NCBI RefSeq assembly: GCF_017875735.1
Contig: NZ_JAGGMZ010000001.1
Span: forward strand, 1,798,001 to 1,862,000
Direction of reading: 5' to 3'
DNA from: Arthrobacter sp. CAN_C5
GTDB lineage: Bacteria > Actinomycetota > Actinomycetes > Actinomycetales > Micrococcaceae
DNA: 64,000 nucleotides
Shown: positions 55,762 through 64,000 of the stretch, one piece after another
Numbering within the stretch: position 1 is the first letter of the stretch
Layout: every line of letters starts with the position of its first letter
Notes under the pieces: model-generated
What the model was told of the DNA's origin: nothing
Seen by the model: only the letters and a program-made list of their open reading frames with translations
The model's database searches: none
Program-made: the position numbers and the translations under genes

Positions 55762-56559
55762 GTGTCGAGCACACTACTGCGGTTACTCGAGGAAGGGCTC
55801 CGCCCAGATTCGACCGCCCCCAAACATGTGCAGTTACGGGAGATCCTGCGCGAGCTGATCGCGGTTCACGCAGAGCCGGGAACCGCCATTCCCTCGGAGC
55901 GTGAGTTGACCCAACATTTTGGGGTTGCACGCATGACGGTGCGCCACGCCATCGACGCTCTGGTCGCCGAAGAGGTACTGGAGCGGATTGTCGGTCTTGG
56001 AACCTTCGTGGCACACACCAAGCTGGATCTACAGATGAAGCTCACCTCCTACAGCGAGGAAATGCACCGCCGGGGGATGGTGCCTGATGCGCGGGTCCTC
56101 AGTTTCGAACAAATCGGGGCTACCCCGCTGATCGCCAGGGAACTGCAACTGGAACAGGGGCACCCCGTCGTGCGGTTCCGTCGCCAGCTTCTTGCCGACG
56201 GCGAGCCGATGAGCGTCGACGAGAACTTCATCCCCGCGCACCGGGTGCCGGGGATCCTCGACGAGCCGGCGCCCACCTCGCTGTACAACGTGTTGAGCGA
56301 ACGGTTCGGGTTGGTGATGGAGTGGGGAGAGGACACTATCGAGGCAACGGCGGCCTCAGCGTCAATTGCGCGTCTGCTCAACGTCGACCTGGGTGCTCCG
56401 CTCCTGAAAATCCAGCGTCACGCGTATGTGGCCCGGTCTATGATCGACTACTCGGTGTCGTACTACCGCGCGGACCGCTACAAGCTGTGGGTGCCGCTGC
56501 AGCGCCCCGGTGTGCGGTCGCCCCGCGCCTATACAGCGAAGCGCCTCAATAGCCCCTAG
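55762..56559 (+). CDS. GntR family regulator, HutC subfamily (UTRA domain)
   Basis: The N-terminal winged helix (about residues 22-88) has VQLREILRELI, IPSERELTQHFGVARMTVRH and GLGTFVAH. The UTRA effector domain (about 100-250) has VVRFRRQLLADGEPMSVDENF and ends ARSMIDYSVSYYRADRYK. HutC-type regulators bind small molecules such as sugars, phosphosugars or histidine derivatives; the ligand here is unknown and no obvious target operon adjoins. The GTG 55762 start has AAAGG about 10 bases upstream; a TTG at 55732 is in frame. The length is 265 residues. Confidence 0.9.
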   Translation: MSSTLLRLLEEGLRPDSTAPKHVQLREILRELIAVHAEPGTAIPSERELTQHFGVARMTVRHAIDALVAEEVLERIVGLGTFVAHTKLDLQMKLTSYSEEMHRRGMVPDARVLSFEQIGATPLIARELQLEQGHPVVRFRRQLLADGEPMSVDENFIPAHRVPGILDEPAPTSLYNVLSERFGLVMEWGEDTIEATAASASIARLLNVDLGAPLLKIQRHAYVARSMIDYSVSYYRADRYKLWVPLQRPGVRSPRAYTAKRLNSP

Positions 56560-56596
56560 AACAGCCCTGCAGACCGCATCTGCGCGCGGACAAGAG

Positions 56597-56634
56597 AAAG
56601 GGCCCGATCCAGCTCGTGCTGGATCGGGCCCTTT
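56597..56634. terminator. Perfect bidirectional terminator
   Basis: A 17-bp perfect stem (AAAGGGCCCGATCCAGC with GCTGGATCGGGCCCTTT) closes a TCGT loop. The outer AAA/TTT pairs place a short T-run at the 3' side on both strands. It ends the GntR gene from the left and qcrB from the right. Confidence 0.9.
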
Positions 56635-56644
56635 CGTCGTGGTG

Positions 56645-58327
56645 TTACTGCGAGACGGCTGCCTTGTCGTGCTGCTCGGCAATCGCATCGTGGTGTCCGT
56701 GCGAGTGGGATGCCTCAAGTTCGGCCGGGGTTACTGGCGCAACCCTGTCCTCGAAGAAGAAGCGGGACAACCGGCCCCGTGCCTTTTCGGTCCGGGTAAC
56801 GTGACCGTTGACGTCGGCTTCGGCAGGAAGCACAGCGTGGGACTCGTAGTTGACCAGGTTGTAGCGCTTGTATTCATCGAGTGGTTCGTGGACCTCGATA
56901 AACTCGCCGTGGGGGAGTCTCACAATCCGACCGGTTTCCCGGCCGTGCAGTGCAATCTCGCGATCCTTGCGCTGGAGGGCCAGTGCAATACGCTGCGCAA
57001 CCATGAAGCCGATGATCGGGCCTACGAAAAACAGCACCCGCAACCAGTAGGTCACATCATTCAGGGACACGAAGAAGTGGGTGGCGATGAGGTCCGAGCT
57101 GGCTGCCGCCCACATGACGCAGTAGAACACGACGCCGGACACGCCGACCGCGGTGCGGAACGGTGCGTTCCGCGGACGGTCGAGCAGGTGGTGCTCCCGC
57201 TTGTCCTTCGTCAGCCAGGACTCGATCCATGGCCACGCGAACATGAGGGTGAAGACAATTCCTGCAGGAACGAGCGCTGGGATGAGAACATTCAGCGACA
57301 GGGTGTTGACACCCCACGGCATCGGGATGTCCCACTCCAGTGGAATGCCGGCAATCCAGCCCGGCATGAGACGCAGCGCGCCGTCCACCCAGCCGATGTA
57401 CCAGTCGGGTTGAGTACCGGCCGACACCGGGGAGGGGTCGTACGGGCCGTAGTTCCAGATCGGGTTGATCGTGAACGCCGCCGAGATCGCTGCGATGATG
57501 CCGAACACGATGAAGAAGAATCCGCCGGCTTTTGCTGCGTAAACGGGGCCGACGGGGAAGCCGACCACGTTGTCGTTCGTCCGGCCTGGGCCGGGGAACT
57601 GGGTGTGCTTGTGGGTCACCACCATGAAGAGGTGGATCACGATCATCAGCAGGATGATCGCAGGGATCAGGAGTATGTGCAGCACGTACAGTCTCGGGAT
57701 GACCACCGTGCCGGGGAACTCTCCACCGAAGAGGAAGAAGCTGATGTACGTACCAACGACCGGGATTGCCTTGATGACGCCGTCGATGATGCGAAGGCCG
57801 TTACCGGACAGCAGGTCATCGGGGAGTGAGTAGCCGGTGAAGCCCGCAGCCATGGCCAGGATGAGCAGGACGCAGCCCACCACCCAGTTCAGCTCGCGCG
57901 GGCGGCGGAACGCGCCGGTGAAGAAGACGCGGAGCATATGCACTGACACGGCAGCTACGAAGAGCAGGGCCGACCAGTGGTGGACCTGGCGCATGAACAG
58001 TCCGCCGCGGACATCGAAGGAGATGTTCAGGGCGGTGGCGTACGCCTCGGACATTTCTACCCCGCGGAGCGGAATGTAGCTGCCCTCGTAGTGGGTCTCG
58101 GCCATCGACGGATCGAAGAAGAAGGTCAGGAAGGTGCCCGAGAGGAGCAGGATCACGAAGGAGTACAGCGCTACCTCACCGAACATAAAAGTCCAGTGGT
58201 CCGGGAAGATCTTCCGGCCGAACTCCTTGACGATCCCTGATCCGCCGACCCTTGAGTCAACGTAGTTGGTGATCTTACCGACGCTTGTCTTGGGTTGGTA
58301 AGTACTTTGCGATGTCGTGCTGCTCAT
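56645..58327 (-). CDS. qcrB: Cytochrome bc1 complex cytochrome b subunit
   Basis: QcrB oxidises menaquinol and holds hemes bL and bH in the actinobacterial bc complex. The 560-residue protein has the core cytochrome b helices (LYSFVILLLSGTFLTFFF, HHWSALLFVAAVSVHMLRVF with heme histidines, VIHLFMVVTHKHTQFPGPGR). A PDWYIGWVDGALRLMPG motif and the extended C-terminal cytoplasmic tail of this phylum follow. The ATG at 58327 lies 1 base beyond the qcrA stop. It is the last gene of ctaE-qcrC-qcrA-qcrB. Confidence 0.97.
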   Translation of the reverse strand: MSSTTSQSTYQPKTSVGKITNYVDSRVGGSGIVKEFGRKIFPDHWTFMFGEVALYSFVILLLSGTFLTFFFDPSMAETHYEGSYIPLRGVEMSEAYATALNISFDVRGGLFMRQVHHWSALLFVAAVSVHMLRVFFTGAFRRPRELNWVVGCVLLILAMAAGFTGYSLPDDLLSGNGLRIIDGVIKAIPVVGTYISFFLFGGEFPGTVVIPRLYVLHILLIPAIILLMIVIHLFMVVTHKHTQFPGPGRTNDNVVGFPVGPVYAAKAGGFFFIVFGIIAAISAAFTINPIWNYGPYDPSPVSAGTQPDWYIGWVDGALRLMPGWIAGIPLEWDIPMPWGVNTLSLNVLIPALVPAGIVFTLMFAWPWIESWLTKDKREHHLLDRPRNAPFRTAVGVSGVVFYCVMWAAASSDLIATHFFVSLNDVTYWLRVLFFVGPIIGFMVAQRIALALQRKDREIALHGRETGRIVRLPHGEFIEVHEPLDEYKRYNLVNYESHAVLPAEADVNGHVTRTEKARGRLSRFFFEDRVAPVTPAELEASHSHGHHDAIAEQHDKAAVSQ

Positions 58328-58328
58328 G

Positions 58329-59354
58329 TCAGCCACGCTCCCAGAAACTTGGTCCTACTGGTTCTTGAAAATCGCTGGTAGCGATCAGGTAGCCCTCGTC
58401 ATCAACGGCGATGGGCAACTGCGGTAGCGGGCGTACGGCCGGTCCAAAGATGACCTTGCATTCCTGCGTAAGGTCGAACGTGGACTGGTGGCACGGGCAG
58501 AGCAGGTGGTGGGTCTGCTGTTCGTACAGAGCAACAGGGCAACCCACGTGCGTGCAAATCTTGGAATAGGCGACGATGCCCTGGTAGCCCCAGTCCTCGC
58601 GTCCCGGGGAGGGGTTCAACGACTCTGGGTTCAGCCGCATCAGCAAGACAACGGCCTTGGCCTTTTCCTCGAGGTAGTGGTCGGAATTTGACAGTCCCTC
58701 AGGAATGACGTGAAACGCCGAACCGATGGTCACATCGGAGGCCTTGATCGGGGTGCCACTTGGATCCCGGGCCAGACGGGTTCCGGAATCCCAGTAGGTC
58801 TGCCGCAGCACGTCACCGGGCAATGGACCCAGATCGCGGAAGATGAACACGGCGGGGAGCGGCGCCAGGAGCATCGCACCCAGCAGCGTGTTGCGGATTA
58901 GCGGGCGACGCTTGATGCCCGTTTCCTCGACGATGTCGTTGATGATCTTCTCGGCATCGGCGCGATCAGCTTCGGTGCGGATCTCGTGGCGATCCTCGGA
59001 GACTTCGTGGTCGGGCATCAGGGTCTTGGCCCAGTGAACAATCCCGACCCCGATGCCGAGCATCGCAAAGGCGGTGCCGAGGCCCAGCGTGAGGTTCTGG
59101 AGGCGAAGGGTGGCGATGGTCTCGTCGAGTGGGATCAAAAAGTATCCGACGAAGAACAGAATGGTGCCGATGATAGACACCAGGAAGAGAATCGCTACCT
59201 GTCGCTCGGCTCGCTTTTCGGCGCGGGGATCCCTGTCGGCCAGCCGGGGACGGTGCGGAGGCAGTCCAGGGTTCTGGAACTTCTGCACATCGCCCTGACC
59301 GGGCCTAGCTACGACGCCAGTACTCTCTGGACTGCCGTGACTATGATCGGCCAT
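58329..59354 (-). CDS. qcrA: Rieske iron-sulfur subunit of cytochrome bc1
   Basis: QcrA carries the 2Fe-2S cluster that takes electrons from menaquinol. The ligands are C267-T-H269-x2-C272 and C286-P-C288-H289. Three membrane helices in the first 200 residues (for example ILFLVSIIGTILFFVGYFL) replace the single helix of mitochondrial forms, as in other Actinobacteria. The protein has 341 residues. GAGGGATC precedes the ATG, which is preferred over a start 12 bases upstream. Confidence 0.97.
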   Translation of the reverse strand: MADHSHGSPESTGVVARPGQGDVQKFQNPGLPPHRPRLADRDPRAEKRAERQVAILFLVSIIGTILFFVGYFLIPLDETIATLRLQNLTLGLGTAFAMLGIGVGIVHWAKTLMPDHEVSEDRHEIRTEADRADAEKIINDIVEETGIKRRPLIRNTLLGAMLLAPLPAVFIFRDLGPLPGDVLRQTYWDSGTRLARDPSGTPIKASDVTIGSAFHVIPEGLSNSDHYLEEKAKAVVLLMRLNPESLNPSPGREDWGYQGIVAYSKICTHVGCPVALYEQQTHHLLCPCHQSTFDLTQECKVIFGPAVRPLPQLPIAVDDEGYLIATSDFQEPVGPSFWERG

Positions 59355-59448
59355 GATCCCTCGCATCCTTCTGGAAAAACTCTGCTTGTGGTCTGTTGTT
59401 CAGTTTGTGGTTGCTGCCCGTGGGCTGCCTGTAGTGCGCCATCGCGGT

Positions 59449-60234
59449 CTAGGACGATCGCGCGGTGAGCCAGACGGTAAAGGCGATGATGACGCCGAGT
59501 CCCGCTACCCAGATAAAGAGGCCCTCGGAAACCGGTCCCAGCGAACCGAGGTCCGCTCCGCCGGGGGAGCCCTGCTCGTCGATGGTCTCGAGGAACGCGA
59601 TCACGTCGCGCTTGTCCTCGGGGGTGATGTTCGCGTCACTGAAGACCGGCATATTCTGCGGCCCGGTGACCATTGCCTCATAGGTGTGCTTGGCGGTGGA
59701 GCCGGAGAGGGCGGGAGCGTACTTGCCCCGGGTCAAGGCGCCGCCAGCGGCGGCAGCGTTGTGGCACATGGCGCAGTTGACGCGGAAGACCACGCCGCCG
59801 TTGGCGGGGTCGGCGTCGGACGTGTCGAGGGTTTCTTCCCCGGGGATGGCTGGGCCAGCGCCAAGGGATGCCACATAGGCGGCCATCTGCATGGTCTGCT
59901 CGTCACCGAACTGTGGTGGCTTGACCTGTGCCTGCGGGCCCTGCATCTGCATCGGCATGCGTCCGGTGCCTACCTGGAAGTCGACCGATGCTGCGCCCAC
60001 CCCAACGAGGGATGGCCCGTTCTCCGAACCGACTGCGCCCATCCCGTGGCAGGTGGCGCAGTTGGCGATGAAAAGCTTCTCGCCCTCGTCCACCTGATCC
60101 GCTGAAAAGGTCTGTGCCTTGGCTTCGTTGGTACTGCTCGCCAGGGCGTAGACGCCACCCGTGAGGAGTAATCCGATCAGCAACAAAGCTACTGCTGCCA
60201 GGGGATGACGTCGCCTTTGCGAAAGTGCCTTCAC
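59449..60234 (-). CDS. qcrC: Di-heme cytochrome c subunit of bc1 complex
   Basis: QcrC carries two c-type hemes and passes electrons directly to the CuA of CtaC, so no soluble cytochrome c is needed. The heme sites are C59-x2-C62-H63 and C154-x2-C157-H158. A leading helix (PLAAVALLLIGLLLTGGVYA) and a C-terminal helix (LFIWVAGLGVIIAFTVWL) anchor it outside the membrane. The length is 261 residues. AGGA lies 9 bases before the GTG start. Its promoter holds the respiratory palindrome. Confidence 0.97.
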   Translation of the reverse strand: MKALSQRRRHPLAAVALLLIGLLLTGGVYALASSTNEAKAQTFSADQVDEGEKLFIANCATCHGMGAVGSENGPSLVGVGAASVDFQVGTGRMPMQMQGPQAQVKPPQFGDEQTMQMAAYVASLGAGPAIPGEETLDTSDADPANGGVVFRVNCAMCHNAAAAGGALTRGKYAPALSGSTAKHTYEAMVTGPQNMPVFSDANITPEDKRDVIAFLETIDEQGSPGGADLGSLGPVSEGLFIWVAGLGVIIAFTVWLTARSS

Positions 60235-60286
60235 TTGCTGGTTCCTGCCTTCTGTCGTGCAATCACTGCCAGTACCACTTGATGAA

Positions 60287-60314
60287 ATTCTACACGTAGT
60301 AGAAGAGGGTTCAA
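60287..60314 (-). promoter_or_regulatory. qcrC promoter with respiratory palindrome
   Basis: On the minus strand, TTGAAC (60314-60309), 16 bases, then TAGAAT (60292-60287) make a good promoter. A perfect palindrome TTCTAC-N5-GTAGAA (60288-60304) covers most of the spacer and the -10 box. It lies 54 bp upstream of qcrC and 18 bp after ctaE, so qcrCAB may have its own start in addition to readthrough from ctaE. Confidence 0.65.
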
Positions 60315-60321
60315 CTAAGGG

Positions 60322-60960
60322 TTACTTCAGGAAATAGATAATGATGAACAAAGCAATCCAGACGACGTCGACAAAGTGCCAGTAATACGACACCACAATT
60401 GCCGAGGTGGCCTCAAAATGGCCAAATCGTTTGGCTGCGAACCCTCGTCCGATGATGAACAGGAAGGCGATCAGCCCGCCGAGGACGTGGAGTCCGTGGA
60501 AACCGGTGGTGATATAAAACGCCGACCCGTAGGCGTTGGACGAGAGCGAGACGCCCTCAGAGACCAGCACCGCGTACTCGTAGCCCTGCACCGCGACGAA
60601 GATGGAGCCCAGGATGAAGGTCAGGAGGAACCACTCGATCATTCCCCACTTCGCGGGGGAGAACACGCTCCCGGTGCGGCGAGGCTGCAACCGCTCGGCG
60701 GCGAACACTCCGAACTGGCAGGTCACCGAACTCAAGACGAGAATAATCGTATTGATCAGCGCGAACGGAACGTTCAGCTTTTCGGTCTCCATTGCCCATA
60801 GCTCACTTGAAGTGGAGCGCAGGGTGAAGTACATGGCGAATAGTCCGGCGAAAAACATCAGCTCGCTGGACAGCCAAACGACGGTTCCGACGGAAACCAT
60901 GTTGGGGCGGTTCAGCGTGTGATGCGCCGTGGTACTGGGGGCTTGAGTCGCAGATGTCAC
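60322..60960 (-). CDS. ctaE: Cytochrome c oxidase subunit III (aa3 type)
   Basis: CtaE is the third core subunit of the aa3 oxidase and supports proton uptake and stability. Five hydrophobic helices are visible, for example [58 protein letters not shown] and [17 protein letters not shown], the last ending the protein. The length is 212 residues. The GTG start is chosen from the typical N-terminus. It is divergent from trpD and upstream of qcrC, the standard ctaE-qcrCAB order. Confidence 0.97.
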   Translation of the reverse strand: MTSATQAPSTTAHHTLNRPNMVSVGTVVWLSSELMFFAGLFAMYFTLRSTSSELWAMETEKLNVPFALINTIILVLSSVTCQFGVFAAERLQPRRTGSVFSPAKWGMIEWFLLTFILGSIFVAVQGYEYAVLVSEGVSLSSNAYGSAFYITTGFHGLHVLGGLIAFLFIIGRGFAAKRFGHFEATSAIVVSYYWHFVDVVWIALFIIIYFLK

Positions 60961-61080
60961 AGATCCATTATGTCTCTAAAAAGCACCAGTTCACCAATGC
61001 TGATGCCCTCCCGGCGCGTCCCCATGGGCGTTGGGGACTCGCCATCCCAGTAACGGCGCGGAAGTCGCGAACAGATGACT

Positions 61081-61097
61081 TTCTACAATTCGTAGAT
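61081..61097 (-). promoter_or_regulatory. Respiratory palindrome upstream of ctaE
   Basis: Read on the minus strand, ATCTAC-GAATT-GTAGAA followed by AGTCATC. The qcrC copy reads TTCTAC-TACGT-GTAGAA followed by TTTCATC, so the match extends past the palindrome in the ctaE direction. It lies 121 bp from the ctaE start and 12 bp from trpD, so it could affect either gene. The right half gives TAGAAA as a possible -10. Confidence 0.55.
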
Positions 61098-61108
61098 AAC
61101 CTTGAGGT

Positions 61109-62170
61109 GTGACGACGATTTCCAGCCCCGACAGCGCTTCCCCGACCTGGCCTGTACTGATCTCCGCCCTGATCCGGGGAGACGATCTGTCCTCTGACCA
61201 GACCCGCTGGGCCATGGATCAGATCATGGAGGGCGAGGCCAGCCACGCCCAGGTGGCGGGCTTCCTCGTTGGCCTGCGGAGCAAGGGGGAAACCGTCGGC
61301 GAGCTGGTCGGGCTGGTGGAGGCAATGCTCTCGCGGGCACACCGTATCGAGGTACCCGGCCCCACCCTCGATATTGTCGGTACCGGCGGGGATGGCCTGA
61401 ATACCCTCAACATCTCCACCATGTCCTCCCTGGTGGCGGTAGGCGCGGGAGCGAAGGTGGTCAAGCACGGCAACCGCAGCGCGTCCTCATCTGCCGGTGC
61501 CGCTGACGTCATCGAGGCGCTGGGCGTCCGGCTGGACCTCTCCATCGACGATGTCGCCCGCTCGGCTGAGGAAGCCGGAATCACGTTCTGTTTTGCCCAG
61601 GTGTTTCACCCGTCCATGCGTCACGTAGCGGTCCCGCGGCGTGAACTGGGGGTTCCCACAGCCTTCAACTTCCTGGGGCCGCTCAGTAACCCGGCCGGCG
61701 TCGATGCACAGGCCATGGGCTGCGCCAGTGAACGGATGGCGCCGCTGATGGCCGGGGTGCTCGCGGCGCGGGGGATTCGCGCCCTCGTGTTCAGGGGAAG
61801 CGACGGCAGGGACAAACTCACCACCAGCGGCTCGTCGACTGTCTGGGAGGTCAGGAACGGAACGGTCACCGAGCACACTGTCCACCCCGCCGACTTCGGG
61901 CTGCCGGTAGCCCCGGTGGAGGCACTGCGTGGCGCAGACGGGGCAAGCAACGCCTCAGTGGTGCGTGCACTGCTGGCGGGGGAGCGGGGTCCGGTACGGG
62001 ACGCTGTGGTGCTTAATGCGGCGGCCGGGCTCGTGGCGTTCGATACCCAGCATGCGGCGCCACTGATCGATCGGCTTACGGCCGCGATGCGGCGTGCCGA
62101 AGCCTCGATCGACTCGGGGGCCGCGCAGGCCGCGCTGGACAAGTGGGTGCGGGTGACCGGCGGCGCCTAG
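61109..62170 (+). CDS. trpD: Anthranilate phosphoribosyltransferase
   Basis: TrpD joins anthranilate to PRPP in tryptophan synthesis. The PRPP site is [34 protein letters not shown] follows, with the conserved KHGNR-x-(A/S)SS motif. The length of 353 residues is normal. The start is GTG, either 61109 or the overlapping 61107 in another frame; 61109 is in frame. Only a TTGAGG touches the start, and a TAGATA box lies 11 bp upstream, so a very short or leaderless transcript is possible. It stands alone, away from other trp genes. Confidence 0.95.
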   Translation: MTTISSPDSASPTWPVLISALIRGDDLSSDQTRWAMDQIMEGEASHAQVAGFLVGLRSKGETVGELVGLVEAMLSRAHRIEVPGPTLDIVGTGGDGLNTLNISTMSSLVAVGAGAKVVKHGNRSASSSAGAADVIEALGVRLDLSIDDVARSAEEAGITFCFAQVFHPSMRHVAVPRRELGVPTAFNFLGPLSNPAGVDAQAMGCASERMAPLMAGVLAARGIRALVFRGSDGRDKLTTSGSSTVWEVRNGTVTEHTVHPADFGLPVAPVEALRGADGASNASVVRALLAGERGPVRDAVVLNAAAGLVAFDTQHAAPLIDRLTAAMRRAEASIDSGAAQAALDKWVRVTGGA

Positions 62171-62892
62171 GGCAGTCGGTTGGCCCGCCCGATTACCTCG
62201 GCAACCTGCAGCGGGTCGGTGACCTGGTAACTGTTGCCCTCCGTATCCGACACTCCAAGGGAGATGCCGCCTCCGGGCGGACGGTGGGTTGCCTTCGCCG
62301 AGAGGTGGACCTCGGTGATCCCGACGGCGGACAGCGCCGGGAGGTCGCCAAGGACCACGCCACCGCCCGCGAGGATGGTCAGGCCGCTCTGCGCGGCGAC
62401 CATCGACCCGAGAGTGTCAAGGCCCTGTGCCGCGGAAACCGCGCCGCCGGAGGTCAGTACCCTGGTGAACCCAGCCGCGGAGATCGCCTCAAGGGCGTGG
62501 ACAGGCGAGGGGGTGTGGTCGATCGCCTGGTGGAAGGTGTACTCGATGGCGGGAGCCGCCTGCCGCAGGATCCTCAGCGCCCCGGCGTCGACGTCGTCGC
62601 CGGCCGTCAGGACCCCGACGACGACGCCCGCCGCACCCTCGGACGCAGCCGCATCGATGTCCGCGGCCATCACGTCGAGCTCGGCGGGGGAGTAGGTGAA
62701 TCCCCCAGGGCGGGGGCGAATCAGCACGTGCAGGGGCAGGGCCGGAACCATGGCCCTGATCCGGCGGACCAGCCCGACGGAGGGTGTCAGCCCTCCCAGC
62801 GGCAGACCCACGCAGAGTTCAGCGCGCGCCGCACCAGCGTGGTCGGCTATCGCCGCGCCGGCGGGGTCCTGCACCGCGATCTCTACCCGCAT
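62167..62892 (-). CDS. cutC: CutC family protein
   Basis: CutC is a TIM-barrel protein once linked to copper handling; its biochemical role is not settled. The family pattern is clear: the N-terminus ends in [20 protein letters not shown], then [68 protein letters not shown] and ILAGGGVV. The 241 residues are slightly short but complete. The ATG follows the upstream AsnC-domain stop by 2 bases. Its stop shares the CTAG palindrome with trpD. Confidence 0.9.
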   Translation of the reverse strand: MRVEIAVQDPAGAAIADHAGAARAELCVGLPLGGLTPSVGLVRRIRAMVPALPLHVLIRPRPGGFTYSPAELDVMAADIDAAASEGAAGVVVGVLTAGDDVDAGALRILRQAAPAIEYTFHQAIDHTPSPVHALEAISAAGFTRVLTSGGAVSAAQGLDTLGSMVAAQSGLTILAGGGVVLGDLPALSAVGITEVHLSAKATHRPPGGGISLGVSDTEGNSYQVTDPLQVAEVIGRANRLP

Positions 62893-62894
62893 CC

Positions 62895-63176
62895 TCAGCC
62901 TTCGAAGCCCAACGAGAAGGCAGTATCGAGGTCGTGCTGTGAATAGGAGCGGAAGGCGATCTGGGTGGTGGTGGACTCCACCCCCTCAACCTTGGAGAGG
63001 CGGTCGGCGATGACGTCGGCCAGGTCCTCGTGCCTGCTGACCCGTGCAATGGCAATGAGGTCCCACTCCCCGGTCACCGAATAGACCTCGCTGATGCCAT
63101 CGATCTCGGAGATTTCCTGGGCACACTCGGGGATCCGGGAAGCGTCGGTCTGGATCAGGACGAAAGCGGTAATCAT
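62895..63176 (-). CDS. Stand-alone Lrp/AsnC ligand-binding (RAM) domain protein
   Basis: The 93-residue protein corresponds to the C-terminal effector domain of Lrp/AsnC regulators (TAFVLIQTDASRIPECAQEI, VYSVTGEWDLIAIARVS, GVESTTTQIAFRSYS). It lacks the DNA-binding helix-turn-helix. Such single-domain proteins bind amino acids or modulate a full-length regulator. ATG 63176 has GGGAG about 8 bases upstream; the longer frame runs into the next gene. It is co-transcribed with cutC. Confidence 0.9.
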   Translation of the reverse strand: MITAFVLIQTDASRIPECAQEISEIDGISEVYSVTGEWDLIAIARVSRHEDLADVIADRLSKVEGVESTTTQIAFRSYSQHDLDTAFSLGFEG

Positions 63177-63231
63177 GGGGTGTCTCCCTGGCAGAGGTGG
63201 AACTGACTGGTGATACAGGCTTGCAGCTAAC

Positions 63232-63648
63232 TTATCGCGAAGTACCACGCTGCCGCAGGACGAGTGACGCCACAGTGCGGGGGAGAACCAGGACCGCGCC
63301 CAGAACCACGACGGCGACCACGAGGAAACTCACCGCCATCCCACCGCCCAGCAGCGCACGGATCGCGAGGCCTCCCACCGCTGTACCAAGCCATACGAGC
63401 ACACCGGTTGGCCAGGGCACGGCAGGCGACCGCCAGGCCCTCAGCACAACCCAGGTGAGCAGGCAGGCAGCAAGGAAAGGCCCAGCGGTGCTGAGGATGC
63501 CCAGGATCGCCAGCCCGGACTCGTGGGTTGAGCGCCCGGTTGCTGCAAAGGCGATGATCAGGCCCAGATCGGCCAGCAGCCAGCCCGCAGCCTGCCTGCG
63601 TGGCGCTGCGTTGCGGGTAAAGGACGAGTGGTCTGTTGGGGGAGTCAT
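63232..63648 (-). CDS. DUF3054 domain membrane protein
   Basis: The 138-residue protein has four hydrophobic segments: LLADLGLIIAFAATG, ILGILSTAGPFLAACLLTW, VLVWLGTAVGGLAIRALLG and AVSFLVVAVVVLGAVLVLP. The conserved D-x-x-x-I-x-x-F-A-x-x-G-R-S-T-H pattern near residue 27 is that of DUF3054, a family of unknown function common in Actinobacteria. It is 11 bases after the partial hydrolase gene and 55 bases before the AsnC-domain gene, all on one strand. Confidence 0.88.
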   Translation of the reverse strand: MTPPTDHSSFTRNAAPRRQAAGWLLADLGLIIAFAATGRSTHESGLAILGILSTAGPFLAACLLTWVVLRAWRSPAVPWPTGVLVWLGTAVGGLAIRALLGGGMAVSFLVVAVVVLGAVLVLPRTVASLVLRQRGTSR

Positions 63649-63659
63649 CGACTGGATGT

Positions 63660-64000
63660 TCAGGAGGTGCTGTCGAGGATCAGACGCGCGGCCGGCGCGG
63701 GCTGGTCCCAGTGGGGGAAGTGTCCGCTCGCATCAAACCAGTGCAGCGAGGCGTCCGGGAAGCGCCGCTGCGCGGTGGCCGCCTGGCTGGCGGGAGTAAC
63801 GCGGTCCTGCCGGCCCCACCCGATGACCACCCTGCCGGGAAGGGATCCGCGGGCTGCGCCCTGCTGGAGTGGTCCCTCGATGAGAGACCGCAGTGCTTCG
63901 TCAAGGCTGGGTGAGGCGGAGTAGCCCCGCAACTCGGTCAGGACCAGGTGGGGGTGGAGCTTCCAGGGGTGGGCTGAAAACTGCGCCAGGAGGGCGGTCC
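63660..64000 (-). CDS. Alpha/beta hydrolase, C-terminal part
   Basis: The frame is open to the window edge, so the start lies outside. The visible end has RVVIGWGRQDRVTPASQA, with the acid residue in G-x-x-D-R-V-T-P, and HWFDASGHFPHWDQP, with the catalytic histidine in A-S-G-H-F-P. Both are typical of alpha/beta hydrolases of the haloperoxidase/esterase type. The nucleophile region is not in view and the substrate is unknown. It precedes the DUF3054 gene in the same direction. Confidence 0.88.
   Translation of the reverse strand, partial: TALLAQFSAHPWKLHPHLVLTELRGYSASPSLDEALRSLIEGPLQQGAARGSLPGRVVIGWGRQDRVTPASQAATAQRRFPDASLHWFDASGHFPHWDQPAPAARLILDSTS

Overview
The window is high-GC DNA with dense coding, frequent GTG starts and actinobacterial gene neighbourhoods: leuS-degV-comEA-comEC-holA-rpsT, lepA-hemW-hrcA-dnaJ-rsmE-phoH-ybeY-era, recO-uppS, and split ctaCDF and ctaE-qcrCAB clusters. 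The gene order and the proteins are those of a Micrococcaceae member close to Arthrobacter. That assignment comes from recognising families and synteny, not from a database search.

Region 1 (1-10.9 kb) is accessory. A type I restriction-modification system (end of hsdM, hsdS, then hsdR) is interrupted between hsdS and hsdR by about 5 kb. The insert carries a TetR regulator, a divergent zinc-independent oxidoreductase with a striking GTAC-repeat operator, a small membrane protein, an ABC-2 type exporter pair, and an untracked fragment of a tyrosine recombinase. A GIY-YIG/DUF4357 protein follows hsdR, and a nested hairpin closes the region.

Region 2 (11-24 kb) starts with bifunctional proline catabolism gene putA on the minus strand. 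It is followed by a leucine-codon leader peptide with an intrinsic terminator in front of leuS, then degV, the DNA-uptake genes comEA and comEC, holA, and rpsT on the opposite strand.

Region 3 (24-41 kb) is core translation, chaperone and ribosome-maturation functions. It holds a MazF-like protein, lepA, hemW, two DUF proteins, a CIRCE-controlled hrcA-dnaJ-rsmE block, a GerMN lipoprotein, the translationally coupled phoH-ybeY-CNNM-era operon, an LCP cell-wall protein and an M13 metallopeptidase.

Region 4 (41-50 kb) has leuA with a clear leucine attenuator whose leader peptide is visibly related to the one in front of leuS. Then come recO-uppS, an alpha/beta hydrolase, pyrD, a DUF3043 protein, an M20 dipeptidase and an A-type Fe-S carrier.

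Region 5 (50-61 kb) encodes the cytochrome bc1-aa3 respiratory branch. ctaC-ctaD-ctaF lie on the plus strand, and ctaE followed by qcrC-qcrA-qcrB on the minus strand. Between them sit a UbiB-family kinase with a PadR regulator and a GntR regulator. The upstream regions of ctaC, qcrC and ctaE share a palindrome, TCTAC-N5-GTAG, whose right half overlaps a plausible -10 box. The window ends with trpD, cutC, a stand-alone AsnC ligand-binding domain, a DUF3054 membrane protein and a partial hydrolase.

The most promising observations are the shared respiratory palindrome, the homologous leuS and leuA leader peptides, and the cassette with mobile-element debris inside the restriction-modification operon. 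No CRISPR array, tRNA or rRNA gene was seen.
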